Source of the DNA: an uncultured Christensenella sp.
GTDB lineage: Bacteria > Bacillota > Clostridia > Christensenellales > UBA3700
DNA: 64,000 nucleotides
Reading direction: 5' to 3'
NCBI GenBank assembly: GCA_949290515.1
Contig: CASERZ010000001.1
Span: 124,001 to 188,000, forward strand
A program made the position numbers and the translations under genes. Positions 9,499 through 18,559 of the stretch are shown piece by piece; the stretch's first letter is position 1, and the number at the start of each line of letters is the position of its first letter. The notes under the pieces are model-generated. The model searched no databases. It worked only from the letters and a program-made list of their open reading frames with translations, and was not told the origin of the DNA.

Positions 9499-12270
9499 TT
9501 ATTTCTTTTTGCTTTTGCGGGTTTTCTTAGGCTTTTCGTCTACGGCATTGTCAATCACGATTCCCTGATTGTCTTCGGGAGCGTCGGTTGTTACGCCTTT
9601 GACGTCTATAGAGTCGATTTCCGCTTGCTTAGCGTTGTCATCGTCTACTATCTGAGCCTCTTGAATTTCGCCTTCTGCAAGGGCATATTCTACCTCTATG
9701 GGCGTGCCGTCCTCATTGTAGAATTGAGGATTGTAGTCGAGTCTGCCTTCGTCGGGATCGCCCTTGCCCTTCTTGATGCTCGAACGGCGCATCACTCTTT
9801 CTCTCAAAGAGAGTATTGCGGGGAGCAGGGTAAATACGAATACGTAGCTCATTGTCGTGCCCGTAGCGATAAGCTGAGTTATCTGCGCTACGATGATGTT
9901 GCTAGTGATGAGGTTTACGCATACGCATACGCCTATGAGGATGAATGCCGAGGTGGTTACGCTAGGAGCGGCACGGTTGATAGCGTTTTGTACCGCGCGT
10001 ACCGATTTGACGCCCGCTTTCTTTTCTTCCATATACTTACTCGTAAGCATAATCGCGTAGTCGACGGTTGCTCCGAGTTCGATTGCCGTAACGATGAGGT
10101 ATGCTACGAAATTGATTTTGCTTGCGATTCCCAACAGATTACCGAAGTATAAGAATGAGAGGTTTATCCATATACCGGACTCGATTACGAGCAAGAGTAT
10201 AAGGGACAGCTTGAAGTTCTTGAAGGTAAAGAGCAGTATGATAAATACTATTGCTGCCGACAGCAAGCTTACGAGCAAGAAGTCGCCGGGAGTTACCTGA
10301 TTGAGTTCGTATGCGCCTTGTGCAAGACCCGTAACGTATACGCCGTACTTCGTGGAATTGTTCATAATGTTTTCCTTGAAGCTTTCGAGAGCGTTAGCAT
10401 ACTGAGTTGAGTCTTCACCGTATTGCTCCTTAGCCGCGAGAGCGAGCATATAAGGGTCGTTTGCGTTTTCGGAATCGTACAGACCGAAGTTTTCTACGGC
10501 AAGTGCCTTAATCTCTTTGAACGCGTTGTAAGTATAGTCAGTCTCAATCATATTCGCATAATCGCCGTCTTCGTTGAGGTTGCTGAGATTGATTGTGTAG
10601 AGCATATACTTGGTGACGTTTCCGTCCTTAGAAGTTGCGTTAGAGATAAAGCTTGCGTGCAACTGAGTGTATATTACGTCTTTAGAAGCGAGGGATTCGA
10701 TAGTGTCGAAGTCTTCTCTCGATAGGAGAGTGGTCAGCGAGAATACCTCTATAACGTGGTTTACTGTGTCAGAAGTCTGCGCGACGTCGTTTTCGTCATA
10801 CTTGATATTGCCGTCCTCGTCCAGTATATAGCCGACTTTCTTGAGTTTTTCGACAAACTCATAATGCTGACCTATCGTGTCCGCACCCTCGTAAGGTACC
10901 ATCAGAATAGCCTGATTGTTGAGGATGAGCGTCTGTGTTTCGGGCATCGTGGGGTTGGGATTTTCCGCTGTCGTAGAGATATAGTTAAGAGGTACGAGGA
11001 GCTGGAAGTATGCACAGGGAAGTGCAAGTCCGAGTATGAGTACCGTTACTATAATAGCAAGAGCGGGTTTTGTAATAGTCTTCGATACAAACTTAAGCTG
11101 AGGTTCAATCTTCCATTTGTGTTCGGTCTTCTTGATTGCCTTGCTGAAGATGAGAATGAGAATAGGCTGGAGGAAAATTACCGCGAGAAGGGTGAGGATA
11201 ACGCCCTTAGCGAGTACAAATCCCAAGTCGTAACCTATACCGTAATCCATAAAGAACAATGCTACGAAACCGCCGACAGTAGTAAGCATACTTGCCGAGA
11301 TGGCAGATATTGTCTTAGGCAGAGCAGCGATAAGCGCGTCTTTAGGTTGGGGATGAAGTTTGAGTTCCTCGTAATAAGTATGCATCAGAAATATCGAATA
11401 GTCCATCGCGATTGCAAGCTGGAGTATCGTAGCGCACGAAGAGGTAATCGAAGAGATAGTACCTACGGGGTGCGAACCTGCGATTATGTTGGAACCCATA
11501 TTGAGAAGTATGGATATACCCAGCGTAGCGAGGAATATAAGAGGCTCGAAATAGCTGTGCGTGGTGAGCAACAAAATAACAAAACAAATCAACACAGCTG
11601 CGATAAAGAACTTAGGCATATCGCCGAGCGAAGACTGCAACATCGTACGTGCGTTTTGCGCAGTACCGCCTACGTAATACCATTCGGATGCGTTGGCAGG
11701 ACCTTGAGCGTCGCCGTTTGCTTGAAGTTTAGCGATTTGTTTGCTGAATACGTCGTCGATTTTGTTGAGTGCAGCAATCGTTTCGTCATCGCCGCCGGCA
11801 GTCTTGAAGTAGATAGAGATTATGTAAGTTTCTACGTCTTTCGTAATCTTTTCGCCGTCTGCGGTAGTAAACGTTACGTTTGTCGTCTTGACGAATTTTT
11901 CTCTTGCGTTTGCCTGAGTAGCTTCGTAGTCAATTTCGTCAATCATACTCAAATCGTCGAAAGTGCCTACCCAAACAAATTTAGTGGCATACTTGCTTAT
12001 CGACGGTTCGGCTTGCAGTGCACGCACCAGTGTAGCCACTTGTTTTTGCGAGAGATAGGAAACTGCTACGTTGCAGTCACCGATGATGTTGTACTCGTTT
12101 TCCAGAATGGATTTTGCCACTATTGTGTCGGTATCGTCTGCAAGATATGCGATGAGGTCGCTTTCCTTGTCGACAAAGAAATTACCTACGATTGCCAGTA
12201 CGAGAAGTACGGCAACAACCACTACGATAGCGACTTTGTGAGACATAATCCACTTAGATAATTTAATCAT
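9499..12270 (-). CDS. MMPL/RND-family transporter
   Basis: 923-aa membrane protein with the duplicated MMPL plan: TM1 (about 11-31), a ~180-aa extracytoplasmic loop, TM2-6, TM7, a second large loop, then TM8-12. Motifs typical of the family include AIAMDYSIFLMHTYYEE in the first half and ELGATVDYAIMLTSKYMEE in the second, where the acidic residues are expected to carry protons. Members export lipids, drugs or antimicrobial peptides; the substrate here is unknown. The ~100-aa cytoplasmic tail is acidic, then ends in a Lys/Arg cluster (KPKKTRKSKKK). AAGGAGAGG precedes the start. The promoter carries an operator-like palindrome, so a MarR or TetR-type repressor is plausible, but none is encoded nearby. 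Confidence 0.9.
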   Translation of the reverse strand: MIKLSKWIMSHKVAIVVVVAVLLVLAIVGNFFVDKESDLIAYLADDTDTIVAKSILENEYNIIGDCNVAVSYLSQKQVATLVRALQAEPSISKYATKFVWVGTFDDLSMIDEIDYEATQANAREKFVKTTNVTFTTADGEKITKDVETYIISIYFKTAGGDDETIAALNKIDDVFSKQIAKLQANGDAQGPANASEWYYVGGTAQNARTMLQSSLGDMPKFFIAAVLICFVILLLTTHSYFEPLIFLATLGISILLNMGSNIIAGSHPVGTISSITSSCATILQLAIAMDYSIFLMHTYYEELKLHPQPKDALIAALPKTISAISASMLTTVGGFVALFFMDYGIGYDLGFVLAKGVILTLLAVIFLQPILILIFSKAIKKTEHKWKIEPQLKFVSKTITKPALAIIVTVLILGLALPCAYFQLLVPLNYISTTAENPNPTMPETQTLILNNQAILMVPYEGADTIGQHYEFVEKLKKVGYILDEDGNIKYDENDVAQTSDTVNHVIEVFSLTTLLSREDFDTIESLASKDVIYTQLHASFISNATSKDGNVTKYMLYTINLSNLNEDGDYANMIETDYTYNAFKEIKALAVENFGLYDSENANDPYMLALAAKEQYGEDSTQYANALESFKENIMNNSTKYGVYVTGLAQGAYELNQVTPGDFLLVSLLSAAIVFIILLFTFKNFKLSLILLLVIESGIWINLSFLYFGNLLGIASKINFVAYLIVTAIELGATVDYAIMLTSKYMEEKKAGVKSVRAVQNAINRAAPSVTTSAFILIGVCVCVNLITSNIIVAQITQLIATGTTMSYVFVFTLLPAILSLRERVMRRSSIKKGKGDPDEGRLDYNPQFYNEDGTPIEVEYALAEGEIQEAQIVDDDNAKQAEIDSIDVKGVTTDAPEDNQGIVIDNAVDEKPKKTRKSKKK

Positions 12271-12282
12271 AGAGCCTCTCCT

Positions 12283-12329
12283 TATTATTAGTCCACTAAT
12301 AATATAACAAAATAATACATATTTATCAA
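12283..12329 (-). promoter_or_regulatory. MMPL promoter with overlapping palindromic operator
   Basis: On the minus strand TTGATA (complement of 12324-12329), a 17-bp spacer and TATATT (complement of 12301-12306) form a promoter. A perfect inverted repeat, arms TATTATTAGT and ACTAATAATA at 12283-12292 and 12295-12304 with a 2-bp centre, covers the end of the -10 and the start point. A bound protein would block polymerase. The half-sites TTAGT/ACTAA suit a MarR/TetR-type dimer (inference). Confidence 0.65.
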
Positions 12330-12759
12330 ATATATCAAAGTAAAAAATTTCTTAAAAACTATACAAAAATTTATACAAGTGTCGGACTTTGTGAAAACCG
12401 CGGAAATTTACTTGTAAAATTGCGTCAAAAATAATTTACAATTATCCACATTTAACTTTTAAAGACTGAGTACGGTATGTTCTTCGCGACATTATCATAG
12501 GGTTTTTAAAATCGTAAAATTAAGAGAAAAGACTATGTCTTTTATTTCTAGAGGCTCTTTTAATTTGTTAGCACGAACTCTTATTTAAAATCGGTTTTTA
12601 AATTTAAAACACTTCTACACTCAAAAGACGTGCGAAAAAGGGGAAAACAAGCTTGATAAGTGATATAATAAATAAGTTGATTTATATTAAATCAGTTGTA
12701 AATAATATAAATATCAATACTCTTTGTCAAAATTATAGCAAAATTTAACTCAAAATATT
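12330..12759. other. AT-rich intergenic stretch without a gene
   Basis: No ORF with a start signal is visible. It contains a 7-bp hairpin (AAAAGAC/GTCTTTT, 12527-12543), a second hairpin around TGATTT/AAATCA near 12679-12697, and one isolated DnaA-box-like TTATCCACA at 12442-12450. I assign no function. Confidence 0.5.
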
Positions 12760-12788
12760 TTGCAAAAGGTCTTTTGTGTTGATATAAT
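12760..12788 (+). promoter_or_regulatory. Extended -10 promoter directly in front of an ATG
   Basis: TTGCAA (12760-12765), 17-bp spacer, TGA-TATAAT (12780-12788). The next gene starts at 12795, only 6 nt beyond the -10, with no Shine-Dalgarno, so its mRNA is predicted to be leaderless. Confidence 0.7.
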
Positions 12789-12794
12789 ACTATT

Positions 12795-13604
12795 ATGCAA
12801 ATCGGAGTTTCAACGGCAACGTATTTTACGAGAAAGTATACCGAAGAGGCGATAGTGCCCATAGCTAAGCTGGGTGCGGACGTCTGCGAAGTATTTTTTG
12901 CTACACACAGCGAATATACCGAACAATTCGGCAAAACAATCAATTCCGAGCTTGAAAAAGCTCAACGCTTCGCTCCTCTCAAAGTACATTCCGTACACGC
13001 GCTTACCAACCAGTTTGAGCCCGAACTTTTTTCGCTGAATTCCAGAGCATATGCCGATGCAATGGATACTTTCAAAAACGTGTGCAACGTAGCTAAGGTC
13101 ATAGGCGCATCTCACTATACCTTTCACGGCGCGACTATGCTCAAACGCACTGCCTACAACTACAATTATCCGCTGATTGCCGAGAGAGTAAATATTCTGT
13201 GCGAAACGGCAAGGAAATACGGAGTTGAGTTTTGCTACGAAAACGTTCACTGGGCATATTTTTGCAATCCCGATTACTTCAGGACGCTCAAAGACCTTTG
13301 CCCGGATTTAGGATGCGTACTCGATATCAAACAGGCAATGCAATCCCGCATAGATTACGAAGAGTATCTAAAGGTTATGCAGGGAAGACTGAGGACGGTA
13401 CACCTTTGCGACTACACTGAGGACGGTAAACTCGCTATACCGGGACGCGGCATATTCGATTTTGTTACTTTGTTCAAAAAGCTTGCAGATTACGGTTATG
13501 ACGGAGTTTGTCTAATGGAAGTGTATGCGAAGGACTATAAGGACGATAACGATTTGCAAGAGGCTTTCGATTATCTAAAAGACTGTCTCGAACGTGCAAA
13601 ATAA
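12795..13604 (+). CDS. Sugar phosphate isomerase/epimerase-like TIM-barrel protein
   Basis: 269-aa protein of the xylose-isomerase-like/AP endonuclease family 2 fold. Conserved metal-site positions of the fold are visible: HSVHAL, HYTFHGAT, CYENVHW, DIKQAM, RTVHLCD and the C-terminal LMEVYAKDY. Family members isomerise or epimerise small sugars, inosose or hydroxypyruvate, or act as endonuclease IV; this one lacks enough specific sequence to choose. glucose-6-phosphate isomerase follows 110 nt downstream, which weakly supports a sugar role. ATG 12795 is the only sensible start and lies just after a consensus -10 box without a ribosome binding site. Confidence 0.8.
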   Translation: MQIGVSTATYFTRKYTEEAIVPIAKLGADVCEVFFATHSEYTEQFGKTINSELEKAQRFAPLKVHSVHALTNQFEPELFSLNSRAYADAMDTFKNVCNVAKVIGASHYTFHGATMLKRTAYNYNYPLIAERVNILCETARKYGVEFCYENVHWAYFCNPDYFRTLKDLCPDLGCVLDIKQAMQSRIDYEEYLKVMQGRLRTVHLCDYTEDGKLAIPGRGIFDFVTLFKKLADYGYDGVCLMEVYAKDYKDDNDLQEAFDYLKDCLERAK

Positions 13605-13714
13605 ATGCTTTTATTAGGACGGATTTTTAAATAACTTCATTGCATATCTAGTCGTATGCAGAAAAAATTGAAATAAGGATAAAAACAGACCTTTCGGTCA
13701 ACAGGAGATATAAT

Positions 13715-15130
13715 ATGCGTTATAGCAAAAAGACAATGAAACTCAGAATGGACTACAACAATATGATGTCCGCAAGCGTAGGTAAGGACGGATTTACCGA
13801 CAAGAATCTTTCGGCTATCGGTGACGAACTCACCAAGGCTTTCAACGCTGTCGAAGCGGGAAAAGGCAAGGGGATGATGGGTTGGGCTGACCTTCCTTAC
13901 AACCAGGACGAAGTCGTAGAAGACATTCTCGAGACGGCAAAACAAATCAGAAAGAATTACGAGTACTTCGTTGTACTCGGTATAGGCGGTAGCGCGCTAG
14001 GTCCTATCGCAGCATTTCAGGCAATTTGCCACTTGCACTACAATGACCTTCCCAAGCGTAAGCGCAAGGGACCTAAGTTCTACGTAGAAGACAACGTGGA
14101 CCCTGAGAGAATGGAAGCGCTCCTCGACGTTATCGACGTAGAGAAGACTATGTTCAACGTAATCACAAAATCCGGCTCGACTTCGGAGACGATGACGCAG
14201 TATCTTATCATCAACAATATACTCACCAAGAAGCTCGGAGCGAAAGCAAAGGAACATATTATTGCTACGACTTCCAAGTCTACGGGTAATCTTATCAAGA
14301 TTGCTACCAAAGAGAATTACAAGACTTTCTATATTCCCGACGGCGTAGGCGGCAGATTCAGCGAGCTTTGCCCCGTAGGTTTGTTGCCTGCAGCAGTAGT
14401 AGGTATCGACATTAAGGGAATGCTTGCAGGTGCAAAGTATATGATGGAGCAGTGCGACAGCGACAACGTAAAGAAGAATCCCGCTCTTATGGCTGCTGCT
14501 TTGCAACATCTTGCAATGCAGAGAGGAAAGAATATAGGCGTTATGATGCCTTATGCAGACGGCTTGAAGTTTATCGCAGACTGGTATGCTCAGCTTTGGG
14601 CAGAGTCCTTGGGTAAAAACAAGAAGCTCGACGGCAGCGATTGCAACGTAGGTCAGACTCCCGTCAAATCTCTCGGCGTAACCGACCAGCACTCGCAGGT
14701 ACAGCTTTATGCCGAAGGTCCTTTCGACAAGGTTATTACTTTTATCGGCGTAGACGATTACCGCACTACCGTAAAGATACCCGAGGGCTGCGAAGAATAT
14801 CCCAACGTAAACTTCCTCTGCGGACATACTATGAACGAACTTATTCAGGCAGAGAGAAAGGCTACGGAATACGCTGTGACCAAAGCGGGCAAGCTCAACT
14901 ATACGATTATGCTTCCCGAGCTCAACGAGTTTACTCTCGGTCAGCTTTTGATGTACTTTATGCTTCAGACTGCTTATGCGGGTGCATTGCTCGGCATCGA
15001 CACCTTCAACCAGCCCGGAGTAGAAGAGGGTAAGAACGCAACTTACGCGCTTTTGGGAAGACCCGGATACGACGAGAAGAGACAGGAACTTGCCAACGCT
15101 CCTCAAAAGCAAAACAAGTATATCATCTGA
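13715..15130 (+). CDS. pgi: Glucose-6-phosphate isomerase
   Basis: Interconverts glucose-6-phosphate and fructose-6-phosphate in glycolysis and gluconeogenesis. PGI family motifs: GIGGSALGP at about 90-98, the phosphate-binding ITKSGSTSET near 149-158, PDGVGGRFSELCPVG with the catalytic region at about 209-223, and DQHSQVQLY with the catalytic His. The 471-aa length fits the shorter bacterial and archaeal-like forms common in Firmicutes. AGGAGA lies 8-10 nt before ATG 13715. A strong terminator follows at 15159-15180, so it is probably monocistronic or co-transcribed with the 12795 gene. Confidence 0.95.
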   Translation: MRYSKKTMKLRMDYNNMMSASVGKDGFTDKNLSAIGDELTKAFNAVEAGKGKGMMGWADLPYNQDEVVEDILETAKQIRKNYEYFVVLGIGGSALGPIAAFQAICHLHYNDLPKRKRKGPKFYVEDNVDPERMEALLDVIDVEKTMFNVITKSGSTSETMTQYLIINNILTKKLGAKAKEHIIATTSKSTGNLIKIATKENYKTFYIPDGVGGRFSELCPVGLLPAAVVGIDIKGMLAGAKYMMEQCDSDNVKKNPALMAAALQHLAMQRGKNIGVMMPYADGLKFIADWYAQLWAESLGKNKKLDGSDCNVGQTPVKSLGVTDQHSQVQLYAEGPFDKVITFIGVDDYRTTVKIPEGCEEYPNVNFLCGHTMNELIQAERKATEYAVTKAGKLNYTIMLPELNEFTLGQLLMYFMLQTAYAGALLGIDTFNQPGVEEGKNATYALLGRPGYDEKRQELANAPQKQNKYII

Positions 15131-15158
15131 TATTCTAAAGCTTGATAGAGAAAGAAAA

Positions 15159-15180
15159 GCCGTCGAAAGACGGCTTTTTT
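15159..15180 (+). terminator. Terminator of pgi
   Basis: GCCGTC, GAAA tetraloop, GACGGC, T6. Confidence 0.88.
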
Positions 15181-15257
15181 AAATGATTTTTGTTTTATGG
15201 GTATAGAATTAAGATTATAAATTAAGCTAGCTAATTTTTCCATATTGTTCGATTGAC

Positions 15258-15286
15258 TTGATAGAATGTAAGAAATAATGTATAAT
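15258..15286 (+). promoter_or_regulatory. Promoter of the HAD hydrolase gene
   Basis: TTGATA (15258-15263), 17-bp spacer, TATAAT (15281-15286). Start point near 15293 gives a ~19-nt leader with AGAGGTG. Confidence 0.65.
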
Positions 15287-15311
15287 CGGTTTGACAGATA
15301 AAGAGGTGCAA

Positions 15312-15998
15312 ATGATTAAACTTTTCGGACACGAGACTGACGGCGTAATATTCGATTTGGACGGCACTTTGCTCGACTCTATGTGGGTATGGAACAAGGT
15401 TGACGAAGATTTTCTTGCGGAAAACGGAATTGCCGTTACGTCAGATTATACCGAGGCGGTCAAACAAATGCATTTTAACGAAGCCGCGCTTTATACCAAA
15501 AACAGATACAATCTGCCTCAGTCGACGCAACAGATTAAGGATAGATGGATAGAGATGGTAGAGAAAGAATATGCCGAAGAAATTTTTCTTAAACCTTATG
15601 CATACGAGGCTTTGAAAACGTTGTTGGCAAGGGGAGTTAAAGTGGGCTATGCTACTACGCTTTTCGGACAGGTAGCGCGTCCTTGTCTCAAGCACAACAG
15701 TATAGACAGCGAAAGCCTAAAAGAATTTTGTCCGCTGACTACAATAGAAGAAGTGGAGAGGGGAAAAGGTTTTCCCGATATTTACCAACTTGCCGCAAAA
15801 AAACTTTCTTTGAATGCAAACAGATGTATGGTATTCGAGGATATTCCTCTTGCAATCGACGGCGCGATGAAGGGAGGTTTTAATTTTTGCGGTGTTTACG
15901 ATAAATATTCAAACGCGCACCTAGATTTCAAATCGCGTTGCAAAAATTATATACACGACTTTAACGAACTGTTGACTGAAATAAAGAAAAACGTATAA
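15312..15998 (+). CDS. HAD-superfamily hydrolase, beta-phosphoglucomutase-like
   Basis: 228-aa cytoplasmic HAD phosphatase or phosphomutase. Motif I FDLDGTLLDS holds the nucleophile and acid/base aspartates at about 14-16. Motif II is the T/S region of VGYATTLFG, motif III the Lys of ERGKGFPDIY, and motif IV VFEDIPLAIDGAM, the usual ED followed by a loop. A four-helix cap of subclass I lies between motifs I and II. The substrate cannot be told; sugar phosphates are usual for this group. ATG 15312 is preferred over an in-frame TTG at 15291 because AGAGGTG sits just upstream of it. Monocistronic, ending at 16015-16034. Confidence 0.85.
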   Translation: MIKLFGHETDGVIFDLDGTLLDSMWVWNKVDEDFLAENGIAVTSDYTEAVKQMHFNEAALYTKNRYNLPQSTQQIKDRWIEMVEKEYAEEIFLKPYAYEALKTLLARGVKVGYATTLFGQVARPCLKHNSIDSESLKEFCPLTTIEEVERGKGFPDIYQLAAKKLSLNANRCMVFEDIPLAIDGAMKGGFNFCGVYDKYSNAHLDFKSRCKNYIHDFNELLTEIKKNV

Positions 15999-16014
15999 AT
16001 CAAATACTTTTCAA

Positions 16015-16034
16015 ACGGCTTTCGGGCCGTTTTT
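16015..16034 (+). terminator. Terminator of the HAD hydrolase gene
   Basis: ACGGC (16015-16019), 6-nt loop, GCCGT (16026-16030) and T run. Short stem. Confidence 0.7.
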
Positions 16035-16075
16035 GTTTAATTTGGGTAAATTGTATCTAAAGTGAAATTTTGTAC

Positions 16076-16104
16076 TTGTAATTTAAGGAAATAGAATATA
16101 TAAT
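16076..16104 (+). promoter_or_regulatory. Promoter directly in front of an ATG
   Basis: TTGTAA (16076-16081), 17-bp spacer, TATAAT (16099-16104), ATG at 16111. No Shine-Dalgarno is present between -10 and ATG, so a leaderless mRNA is predicted. Confidence 0.6.
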
Positions 16105-16110
16105 TATGGT

Positions 16111-17028
16111 ATGAGTAATTTTTTGCTTAAAGCTAAGCACATACGCGTTGATTACGCGGGCGGATATACGGGGCTAAAAGACGTAACGCTCAGACTTTCT
16201 CAAGGGGATATGCTTACCGTTTACGGAGAAGAAGACGCGGGTAAAACTACGCTGTTGCGCACTTTAGCGGGGCTTGAAGAAATATCCGACGGGGAGATTA
16301 TTCTGGGCGGGAAGAATCTTAAAGAAGTGCCTCCGAAGATTAGAAACCTAGGATACACATTTACGGCAAAAATACTCGGCGGAAATAAAAACGTAATTGA
16401 AATATTGTCTTATCCTATGATGCTCAGAGGATTTGCGCAAGAAGAAGCAAAAGGAAAAGCTGAGAGTATATGCGACGAATATTCGATAGATAAAAGCGCG
16501 CGAGTAAAGGATTTGCGTGCTTTGGACGTGGCTAAACTGATATTAGCAAGGCTTTTCTCAATAGAAAGAGATGTGTATCTCGTCGACGAATTGATAGACG
16601 GATTGGACGAGAAGGACAAAGACGAATACTATTCTTTATTGCTTCAAAAAGCAAAGGGGAAGAGCGTTGTGACGGTAACTTCAGACAGTGCATTTGCAAG
16701 AAGAGCGGGAGAGAATAATCTTCTTATATTGCACTCGGGCGAAGCAGAGGGACAAAACAGTCTGGGCGAAATATCAAAAAGACCGCGTAATATGACCTCG
16801 GCACAGCTGTGCGGTTACGAATTGTTTACGGGGTTACTCGAAGAGCGCGACGGAGTTTATTTTGCCGTGCTGGACGAAGACGGCAAGAGATGCAAGACAG
16901 TTGCTCCTATAAGCAGAGTTTACTCGGGCAAAAGGGTGTGTTTCGCGCTAAAAGAAGGAGAAGTTAAACCCTTTTATTACGATTTGTCTTCAGAAAGAAT
17001 TATATCGCGGGAGCGGGAAATAATATAA
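16111..17028 (+). CDS. Degenerate ABC-type ATPase domain protein
   Basis: 305 aa. The N-terminal ~215 residues follow an ABC nucleotide-binding domain of the MalK/UgpC type: Walker A GEEDAGKTT at about 35-43 and Walker B VYLVDE followed by a D-loop-like DGLD. Other essentials are altered. The Q-loop region reads RNLGYTFTAK without the usual Gln, the signature LSGGQ is replaced by LRALD, and the H-loop histidine position reads TVTSDS. The C-terminal ~90 residues may be a TOBE-like fold (VAPISRVYSGKRVCFALKEG). There is no permease next to it. It may bind ATP but probably does not act as a normal transporter ATPase. The S41 peptidase follows after 53 nt, perhaps in the same transcript. Confidence 0.7.
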   Translation: MSNFLLKAKHIRVDYAGGYTGLKDVTLRLSQGDMLTVYGEEDAGKTTLLRTLAGLEEISDGEIILGGKNLKEVPPKIRNLGYTFTAKILGGNKNVIEILSYPMMLRGFAQEEAKGKAESICDEYSIDKSARVKDLRALDVAKLILARLFSIERDVYLVDELIDGLDEKDKDEYYSLLLQKAKGKSVVTVTSDSAFARRAGENNLLILHSGEAEGQNSLGEISKRPRNMTSAQLCGYELFTGLLEERDGVYFAVLDEDGKRCKTVAPISRVYSGKRVCFALKEGEVKPFYYDLSSERIISREREII

Positions 17029-17081
17029 AACCGTTGAATTGCAAAACCGCTATCATCAATTGACTTAAAAGGAGAGGAAAA

Positions 17082-18482
17082 TTGGATAAGGACTTAAAAG
17101 ATATCTTTACAGGAGATAATTACGCCGCAGTTTCATCGGCAAAAGAAGCTAAGAAAAAGAAAATATTTATTGCCATAGTAGTTTGTGCTTGCATACTCGT
17201 TATGGCGGTAAGTTTTGCGCTCGGATTCGTGTTGGGCAACAATACGAGCATCAACAACGATATGCCGCTTTTGATAGAAGCGTATCAATATATCAAGGAA
17301 TACTATTACAAGGACATATCGTGGAATGAGTTCCAGGAGCTTGCTGCGGCGGCTATGGCAGGTAGTCTGGATAAGTTTTCGGGTATGGTCAGCGTGGACG
17401 GCGGCAATGCACAGTCCGGCTCATTCGGAGTGAGTGTGACAAGTACTACTTATAATCAGCATCTTGTAAGCTTTATAACTCCCGATACGGTAAATTACAA
17501 TGCAATCGCGTCTTACAAGTTCGATGAGGATATGAGGCTTGTATCGTCATTCGACGCAGAGAGCGAAAGCGTAGCTATGCGAGAAGGTGACAGAATTTTC
17601 GCTTTAGGCATAAATATCGGTACGGAAGAAGAGTATATAGTGCAGGTAGAAAGCGCAGACCTTTCGCTGTTGTCCAGTATTCTCAATGAATGGAGTGTAG
17701 TGCAGGAAGTTACGTTTATCTTTAAAAAGTACGACGGCAGCGGCTCGTATCTTGACGGATATTACGGTATAAATCTCAAGAGAACATACAGCGATGCGCT
17801 CGATAAAAAAGCTTTTTATTATTCGCATAGCGAAGATACCGGAATAATAAAACTTCTCGAATTTTCTAAGGAAGCAAATCTCGACTTTGAAAAATGCGTG
17901 AAGCAATTCGTAAAAGAGGGCAAGAGCAAGCTTATTCTCGACTTGAGAAACAACGGAGGCGGTGACGCTACGAGTTTACAGTTTATCGCACAGTATCTTG
18001 TTAAGAATCCTCAGGATACCTCGCTTCCTTTGATGAAACTCGTATCCAATTCCGGCGGCGGAAAGATGGTATCTAATATTACCTACACGTCAAAAGATGG
18101 GGGAGAAAAAGAGAGTTATTATCTCGGAAATGTAATAGAAGGCTTTGACATAGCGGTACTTGTCAACGGAAGCTCCGCGTCTGCGTCGGAAGCACTAATA
18201 GGCGCGCTGCAGTATTACAACGATACGCAGATTGTGGGCGTGAATACCTTCGGCAAAGGCGTTGCACAGAGAGTATTTACTCTCTCCAACGGTGATTTGC
18301 TTTACGTAACCAACGGCACTTATTACGTGCCTACGGCGGACGCTTCGGGTAGAATCGTGTGGGAAAAATGTATTCACGGAGTAGGATTCAAGCCTACTGA
18401 AGAAAATACGGTTACGGATATTGTGACGGATTATAAGACCGACGCTTGCACTGCGCGTGCTATGGAGATATTGCACGGCTGA
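17082..18482 (+). CDS. Membrane-anchored S41 family (C-terminal processing-type) peptidase
   Basis: 466 aa. The N-terminal ~27 residues are cytosolic, then one membrane anchor (about 27-50), so the catalytic part lies outside. The S41 domain has NGSSASASEAL with probable nucleophile Ser365 and FGKGVAQ with the base Lys392, spaced as in CtpA/Prc. RNNGGGD before it matches the family. Residues ~110-210 form a divergent PDZ-like region. The start is TTG 17082, supported by AAGGAGAGG 6-9 nt upstream; the first ATG lies well inside the protein. Relatives cut C-termini of envelope proteins or sporulation regulators; the target here is unknown. It may be co-transcribed with the degenerate ABC gene. 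Confidence 0.83.
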   Translation: MDKDLKDIFTGDNYAAVSSAKEAKKKKIFIAIVVCACILVMAVSFALGFVLGNNTSINNDMPLLIEAYQYIKEYYYKDISWNEFQELAAAAMAGSLDKFSGMVSVDGGNAQSGSFGVSVTSTTYNQHLVSFITPDTVNYNAIASYKFDEDMRLVSSFDAESESVAMREGDRIFALGINIGTEEEYIVQVESADLSLLSSILNEWSVVQEVTFIFKKYDGSGSYLDGYYGINLKRTYSDALDKKAFYYSHSEDTGIIKLLEFSKEANLDFEKCVKQFVKEGKSKLILDLRNNGGGDATSLQFIAQYLVKNPQDTSLPLMKLVSNSGGGKMVSNITYTSKDGGEKESYYLGNVIEGFDIAVLVNGSSASASEALIGALQYYNDTQIVGVNTFGKGVAQRVFTLSNGDLLYVTNGTYYVPTADASGRIVWEKCIHGVGFKPTEENTVTDIVTDYKTDACTARAMEILHG

Positions 18483-18520
18483 ACGAGAGAACGTGAGTCG
18501 GTTGTATAAAAGACAAAAAA

Positions 18521-18559
18521 GGGCGGTGACGTTAAGTGCGTTGCCGTCCTTAATTTTTG
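18521..18559 (+). terminator. Terminator of the S41 peptidase gene
   Basis: GGGCGGTGACG (18521-18531) pairs with CGTTGCCGTCC (18539-18549), including three G-U pairs, and TTAATTTTT follows. The loop is 7 nt. Confidence 0.65.

Noticed and set aside
12442..12450. DnaA-box-like TTATCCACA in an AT-rich intergenic region
   Set aside because: Single copy, no DnaA-box cluster, and no dnaA or dnaN nearby; not an origin.
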